A stretch of 9,408 nucleotides of DNA from NCBI GenBank assembly GCA_014238345.1, contig JABABF010000193.1, positions 1-9,408 on the forward strand, given 5' to 3'. How positions within the stretch are numbered: position 1 is the first letter of the stretch; every line of letters starts with the position of its first letter. Source of the DNA: Gammaproteobacteria bacterium. GTDB lineage: Bacteria > Pseudomonadota > Gammaproteobacteria > JABABF01. The position numbers were made by a program, and so were the translations under genes. The notes under the pieces were generated by a model. It searched no databases, had not been told where the DNA came from, and was given only the letters and a program-made list of their open reading frames with translations. This document shows, in pieces, positions 6,110 to 9,408 of the stretch.

Positions 6110-7171
6110 TCATGCACCACTGCGTAGCTGCGTTGGGTCAAAGTCATGATAAAACTGCCCATACCATTTTCGGAACTGGGCGATCGGGCCATCGCCGTCG
6201 CTGAGCATAGGCGAGGCGCGGAACCGCTTGTTTTCCCAGATAGGCTTATCTTCTTCAAACTGACCGACTACATCGCGGATCAAGCCTTTAGCGATGTTGC
6301 TTTTTTCGCTGTCCCGGTGTTGGGTAAAGGCAAAGCGCATGAGGGCGATGTTTTCGTCTATGGGGGTGGCCAGACCCATCATGAAAGTGTCACACAGACC
6401 GCTGAAGCGGGTATTGCCTTGGCCGGGGCCGTCAGAGGAGGTGCGGATAAAACCGTTGACGACCCCACGCGGTGTCTGGAAGCCGACCTTCTGCTCGCCA
6501 GTAGCGCGGTGCCCATCGTATTTGATGTCCCATTCGGGCACGGCATCGGCACGGTGTACATAGTGGAAATGGGCGGGGTCGGCCGCGTTCTCAGCCAATT
6601 CTTGGGTGTGTGTTTTCACTACCCACTCGAAGCGATTTTGCTCACCCCAGTCACCGCCAGCCGCTTCTTCGTAGCTGTCGACTTCCCACATGGGCTCGGC
6701 TTGCGCTGGGTGGTACCACACATAGATGACACCGTTGGCATCGTGTGTTGGCCACGCACGCAGGCAGGCTTTACCCTGCGCCTTGGGCGGGATTTTAGTG
6801 GCATAGGGCACCTCGACGCACTCGCCCTTGGTATTGAAACGCCAAGCGTGGAAAGGGCAGACAATGGTTTCACCTTCAATGCGCCCGCCGTGGCCGACTT
6901 CTTCGTGGATGCCGTAGCCGAGGTGGGCACCAAGGTGTGGGCAGTAGGCATCGAGTACAGCGGCGTGGCCAGACTCGGTGCGAAACAGCACCAAGTCGGT
7001 GTCGAAGTAGCGCAACGGCTTGGATTGCTTGGCGGCCAGTTGGTCGCTGAAGGAAACGGCAAACCAGCCATAGGGCATGGGCAGGGGATAAGAGGGGCGT
7101 GAGCGGGTGATGAGCTGCTGATATTCATCGCGCGCCGCATCCGTGTTGCCAAAAGTTTTTTCTGGTGTCAT
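6110..7171 (-). CDS. Rieske non-heme iron oxygenase alpha subunit, KshA/DAF-36-like (copy 1)
   Basis: A 353-residue terminal oxygenase and the promoter-proximal gene of the Rieske group. The Rieske domain (about 35-130) carries C77/H79 (CPHLGAH) and C105/H108 (CPFHAWRF) for the [2Fe-2S] cluster. The linking loop GYGIHEEVGHGGRIEG is longer than usual and rich in His and Glu. The catalytic domain has D198, H201 and H206 in NAADPAHFHYVH. The third iron ligand should be an acidic residue in the C-terminal third, but I cannot assign it. The C-terminal FEEDKPIWENK and SDGDGPIAQFRKWYGQFY place it near KshA and the DAF-36/Neverland desaturases, so a steroid-, sterol- or terpenoid-like substrate is a reasonable guess. 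No transmembrane segment is seen. The ATG at 7171 has only a weak ACGGA upstream. A good sigma70-like promoter lies at 7215-7243. Copy 2 follows after 6 bp. Confidence 0.94.
   Translation of the reverse strand: MTPEKTFGNTDAARDEYQQLITRSRPSYPLPMPYGWFAVSFSDQLAAKQSKPLRYFDTDLVLFRTESGHAAVLDAYCPHLGAHLGYGIHEEVGHGGRIEGETIVCPFHAWRFNTKGECVEVPYATKIPPKAQGKACLRAWPTHDANGVIYVWYHPAQAEPMWEVDSYEEAAGGDWGEQNRFEWVVKTHTQELAENAADPAHFHYVHRADAVPEWDIKYDGHRATGEQKVGFQTPRGVVNGFIRTSSDGPGQGNTRFSGLCDTFMMGLATPIDENIALMRFAFTQHRDSEKSNIAKGLIRDVVGQFEEDKPIWENKRFRASPMLSDGDGPIAQFRKWYGQFYHDFDPTQLRSGA
6885..6952. repeat. 68-bp tract identical to 5790-5857 (copy 1 side)
   Basis: Partner of the identical tract in Rieske copy 2. The two tracts are direct repeats 1,095 bp apart, within homologous codons of two tandem genes. 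Recombination between them would delete about 1.1 kb and leave one fused, in-frame Rieske gene. Confidence 0.8.
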
Positions 7172-7198
7172 ATTTGAATCCGTTCTGTTACAACTAGC

Positions 7199-7210
7199 GA
7201 TTACTCAATC
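7199..7210. promoter_or_regulatory. Small inverted repeat at the Rieske operon start
   Basis: GATT-ACTC-AATC is a 4+4 inverted repeat lying at the expected transcription start of the Rieske operon (about 7208). It could be a repressor half-site pair, but arms this short occur often by chance. Confidence 0.15.
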
Positions 7211-7214
7211 ATCT

Positions 7215-7243
7215 ATCGTACCATTGACACCACAGTTTATCAA
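7215..7243 (-). promoter_or_regulatory. Sigma70-type promoter of the Rieske operon
   Basis: On the minus strand TTGATA (-35, 7238-7243) and TACGAT (-10, 7215-7220) are separated by the ideal 17 bases. They match five and four of six consensus bases. The predicted start near 7208 gives a leader of about 37 bases before the ATG at 7171. Confidence 0.6.
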
Positions 7244-7308
7244 GCGCTGACAAGGGAGATTGGCAGAACTATTGCCACTGCGTGGTGGTGAGTTCTTGGC
7301 GGAGCCAT

Positions 7309-7336
7309 TTGACATTACTGCTGTGCTGGGGATAAT
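7309..7336 (+). promoter_or_regulatory. Sigma70 promoter of rpsT
   Basis: A perfect TTGACA (-35, 7309-7314) and GATAAT (-10, 7331-7336) are 16 bases apart. The predicted start near 7343 leaves a leader of about 35 bases before the GTG start of rpsT. This strong promoter fits a ribosomal protein gene and is back-to-back with the Rieske promoter, with 65 bases between the two -35 boxes. Confidence 0.75.
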
Positions 7337-7377
7337 GCGCTTAGCTCAGGGTTATTAACTGGCATGAGGAGAGAATA

Positions 7378-7662
7378 GTGGCAAATAGCAGGCAGGCAGC
7401 TAAGCGGGCGCGACAGTCTGAGCTGCGGCGGCAGTTGCGTTCTGGGCAACGCGCGGCGGGTCGCACGGCGGTGAAGAAAGTCTTGGCGGCGATTGAAGCC
7501 GAGGATCGCGAGGCCAGTCAGACCTTATATCGATCGGCGAGTGCCAAATTAGATCAGCTGGCCAATAAAGGGGTGATCCATGCCAACAAGGTTGCACGTC
7601 ACAAGCGGCGTCTCAATATCCGCCTGCGCTCACTGATTGACGGGGGCGCTGAGGCTCCTTAG
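7378..7662 (+). CDS. rpsT: 30S ribosomal protein S20
   Basis: A 94-residue, highly basic protein that binds 16S rRNA and helps early assembly of the small ribosomal subunit. It shows the S20 pattern throughout: MANSRQAAKRARQSE at the N-terminus, TAVKKVLAAIEAEDREA (about 30-46), and the diagnostic NKGVIHANKVARHKRRL (63-79). Length is a little above the E. coli protein (87 residues). The start is GTG, well supported by AGGAG at 7367-7371 with 6 bases of spacing, and by the conserved MAN start. E. coli rpsT also uses a non-ATG start (UUG), linked to its autoregulation, so the GTG here may serve a similar control. The gene has its own promoter and appears to be monocistronic. In many Gammaproteobacteria murJ and ribF are neighbours of rpsT; neither is here, which suggests rearrangement around this locus. 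Confidence 0.94.
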   Translation: MANSRQAAKRARQSELRRQLRSGQRAAGRTAVKKVLAAIEAEDREASQTLYRSASAKLDQLANKGVIHANKVARHKRRLNIRLRSLIDGGAEAP

Positions 7663-7671
7663 GAAAAACAG

Positions 7672-7708
7672 GGCAAGGCCAAATATCGCGTTGCCGCGCC
7701 GCAGGCGC
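7672..7708 (+). other. GC-rich stem-loops downstream of rpsT
   Basis: GGCAA (7672-7676) pairs with TTGCC (7691-7695), and immediately after it GCGCC-GCA-GGCGC forms a perfect 5-bp stem (7696-7708). They start about 10 bases after the rpsT stop and could end transcription or protect the 3' end. The absence of a T-run makes a factor-independent terminator doubtful. Confidence 0.25.
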
Positions 7709-7785
7709 ACTTCACTCGGGGCTTTGGTTGCCGATTTCAGCAAACACTGAACGGATTATCACAGTCCTAGGGAAGGCCTAAATAA

Positions 7786-8053
7786 TGCACTCTGCCGACT
7801 CGCTGGCTGTCAGAGATTGAAGAGTGCAGCTGGGATTGTAGGCGCACAACACACTATTGGCTGGTTGCCCGGTGCGTTGAGAGTCAGACCTTGCCCGACA
7901 TCTCCAAGCGCATCTGGCTACGCGGATTTATGCTCAAGGCGACACCGGAGACGCTATGCGCACGGGGGCAAGTTACCTGAGGTGGTGGCGGCGGATGCGC
8001 TGAGCTGGCCAGCTGGTAGCAAGTTAGTGGAGGCTGAGTGGCCGAGCTATTAG
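7786..8053 (+). pseudogene. Probable frameshifted coding remnant, unknown family
   Basis: The space between rpsT and the acyltransferase gene has no intact gene but holds two overlapping open frames that together look coding. Frame A (7786-7980) is open for 64 codons. It reads a protein-like sequence including RWLSEIEECSWDCRR and LPDISKRIWLRGFMLKATPE, then stops at TGA 7978. Frame B continues to TAG 8051 with LPEVVAADALSWPAGSKLVE. Reading the G5 run at 7964-7968 as G4 joins them into one frame of about 88 codons. No normal start codon precedes frame A. A short frame from ATG 7785 (11 codons) would need a second shift to join. I do not recognise the family. Either a decayed gene or sequence error in the G run would explain it. 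The remainder of 7709-7785 holds nothing I can identify. Confidence 0.35.
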
Positions 8054-8056
8054 CTG

Positions 8057-9408
8057 TCACGGCGTAGTTATCACTGGCTTTTGGCGGGTGACGATGGCCT
8101 CCATCATAGGGAGAAAAACATCTTTGTAGCGGAGGGCGGTAATTCGCTGGAGGTGATCTTCATCAATATAGACGGCTTCGCCCTGGTAGATATAGGGGCA
8201 GCCTTGTTTCGAGCACATCAATGGCATCGGGTCAAGGATTTGGATGTTGAACGCAGCTGGTATGCGCTCAAGCATAGCCTGCAACATAGCGCGGAAGTTT
8301 CCTTGCTCTTGAGCATAGAGGGTGGTGGAAGTGCCCTGAGCATCGTGGGCGGCGTATTCAAGGGTGCGTCTTGAGATATTGAGATAAGGCACTTGCATCA
8401 GGAACCAGATGGTAGCTCCCGTCGCATGTATCTTGGCAAATCTGAGGTGTACCCGCTCGTTTAGCGAGCGTAGTTTGGTGGTCTGATGGCGCTGTAGCAG
8501 TTCCTCAATTTCAGCTTCTCTAGAACTATCTGGGACGATGGAGGTGAACTGCCCATCCCAGCGGCAGATAAGCAAAACATCTTGGATGCCACGGGTGTGG
8601 ATATATTGCAGTATTGGCTCAATAGTTTCCTCACAGTGCTCGCAATATATAGGGCAGGAGAAATCATTTTTGTGCTGTGGAAAATGGCCGCTAATACCCC
8701 ATTCACTGGCCAACCTGTCAATTGCTATGTACTGAGATGCGGCGTGACTATCGCCCCATAGCAAAAAGAGTGGCTGGGCCTTAGCAGGGGCGCGTGAGCC
8801 CAGTTGGCACAAGCTATACTCCCCCACATAGGCGGGTTGAGCCTGTGCGACACAATCATCTGCGTAGCGTTGTCGTGTGGCGCGTCTGCTGTGGTGTTGT
8901 TGGAGGGTTAACTGCACTCGCTCCGCACTTGATGGAGCGGTGTCGTAGCTCAAAAATCTATAAGTAGCGGTCAGTCCCAACGCCATGGCGATGGTGATGC
9001 AGGCAGGCAATAGTCGGCGCAGTGGGATGCCGCCTCTGCGCCGTCGGCAGGGTTGTTCGACGAAGTGATAGGACAGCGCCGCCGCCGCCAACGACAGCGA
9101 TAAGATCAGAGCGATCTCCCAAGGTGTGTATTCGCGCACTAGCCAATACTTGCCCAGCACCAGTAATGGCCAGTGCCATAGGTACAGCGAGTAGGAGAGT
9201 AGGCCGATGTAGACAACGGGTCGCCAACTGAGCCAGAGACCCACGGATGTCGGACGGTCGCTGTTGGCGTGGATGCACAGCGCGGTACCCATACAGGGCA
9301 ACAGTGCCGCCCAGCCTGGGAAGGCAGTGGCATCCGAGAAAGCTGTCACACGGACGCCGATGCACAACAGGCCCAGGAGGGCTAGCGCCTCGGCGGTCGC
9401 CCGCGAGA
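8057..9408 (-). CDS. Acyltransferase-3 / SGNH O-acyltransferase, C-terminal part (cut by window edge)
   Basis: The reading frame is open to the right edge, so the N-terminus is missing. Residue numbers here count from a TTG at 9367, which is not claimed as a start. The visible part begins inside the membrane-bound acyltransferase-3 domain: AFPGWAALLPCMGTALCIHA (15-34), PVVYIGLLSYSLYLWHWPLL (50-69), a further membrane helix at about 84-103 and FVEQPCRRR (102-110). One more hydrophobic helix (about 117-135) leads to an extracytoplasmic SGNH domain. That domain has LLWGDSHAA (203-211; nucleophile S207) and DEDH (402-405), supplying the Asp and His of the catalytic triad. Such OafA/YrhL-like proteins move acetyl or other acyl groups onto O-antigen, capsule or other envelope glycans. 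Whole proteins usually have about 600-680 residues, so roughly the first third lies outside. It could modify the glycan made by the upstream glycosyltransferases, but this is only inference. Confidence 0.92.
   Translation of the reverse strand, partial: SRATAEALALLGLLCIGVRVTAFSDATAFPGWAALLPCMGTALCIHANSDRPTSVGLWLSWRPVVYIGLLSYSLYLWHWPLLVLGKYWLVREYTPWEIALILSLSLAAAALSYHFVEQPCRRRRGGIPLRRLLPACITIAMALGLTATYRFLSYDTAPSSAERVQLTLQQHHSRRATRQRYADDCVAQAQPAYVGEYSLCQLGSRAPAKAQPLFLLWGDSHAASQYIAIDRLASEWGISGHFPQHKNDFSCPIYCEHCEETIEPILQYIHTRGIQDVLLICRWDGQFTSIVPDSSREAEIEELLQRHQTTKLRSLNERVHLRFAKIHATGATIWFLMQVPYLNISRRTLEYAAHDAQGTSTTLYAQEQGNFRAMLQAMLERIPAAFNIQILDPMPLMCSKQGCPYIYQGEAVYIDEDHLQRITALRYKDVFLPMMEAIVTRQKPVITTP

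Noticed and set aside
6146..7102. A 318-codon open frame antisense to Rieske copy 1
   Set aside because: It mirrors the copy 1 reading frame and its translation is the complement of conserved Rieske codons. The same antisense peptide (AVADFFVDAVAEVG) appears opposite copy 2. It is a product of GC-biased codon use, not a gene.
8003..8014. 12-bp perfect palindrome AGCTGGCCAGCT
   Set aside because: It lies within the apparent coding remnant, has no loop and no associated promoter. It is probably chance in GC-rich DNA.
1..9408. Search for CRISPR repeats, tRNA genes, insertion sequences, toxin-antitoxin or phage-defence genes
   Set aside because: No regularly spaced repeats, cloverleaf-like sequence, transposase motifs or paired small toxin/antitoxin frames could be seen. 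The repeats present are explained by the Rieske paralogs or are short.

Overview
The window looks like chromosomal DNA of a Gram-negative, probably gammaproteobacterial, cell with moderately high GC. The S20 protein, the Prx5-type peroxiredoxin and the acyltransferase/SGNH protein all read as proteobacterial. I see no tRNA or rRNA gene, no CRISPR array, no insertion sequence and no phage gene. The genus cannot be named from the sequence.

Layout: (1) 44-2835, minus strand: a compact three-gene glycosyltransferase operon, transcribed as a GT4-like enzyme followed by two GT2 enzymes, with overlaps or gaps of only a few bases. A perfect TATAAT box and a GATTGC/GCAATC inverted repeat lie just upstream. 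(2) 2999-3481, plus strand: a Prx5-family peroxiredoxin, divergent from the operon. (3) 3539-7171, minus strand: three tandem paralogous Rieske oxygenase alpha subunits of the KshA/DAF-36-like type. The first two are 6 bp apart and in the same reading frame. The third follows a 426-bp gap. (4) 7378-7662, plus strand: rpsT (ribosomal protein S20) with a GTG start and a good sigma70 promoter, divergent from the Rieske operon promoter. (5) 7663-8056: a gene-poor stretch holding what looks like a frameshifted coding remnant. (6) 8057 to the right edge, minus strand: the C-terminal part of an acyltransferase-3/SGNH envelope O-acyltransferase, cut by the window end.

How the genes may work together: the glycosyltransferases, and perhaps the acyltransferase, fit assembly and O-acylation of a surface polysaccharide, although unrelated genes separate them. 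The three Rieske proteins are probably terminal oxygenases acting on sterol-, steroid- or terpenoid-like or other hydrophobic ring substrates. No ferredoxin or reductase lies in the window, so the electron donor must be elsewhere. All three share an unusually long spacing between the two halves of the Rieske cluster motif, and copies 1 and 2 share a 68-bp identical tract over that motif. This triplicated oxygenase locus is the most distinctive part of the window.
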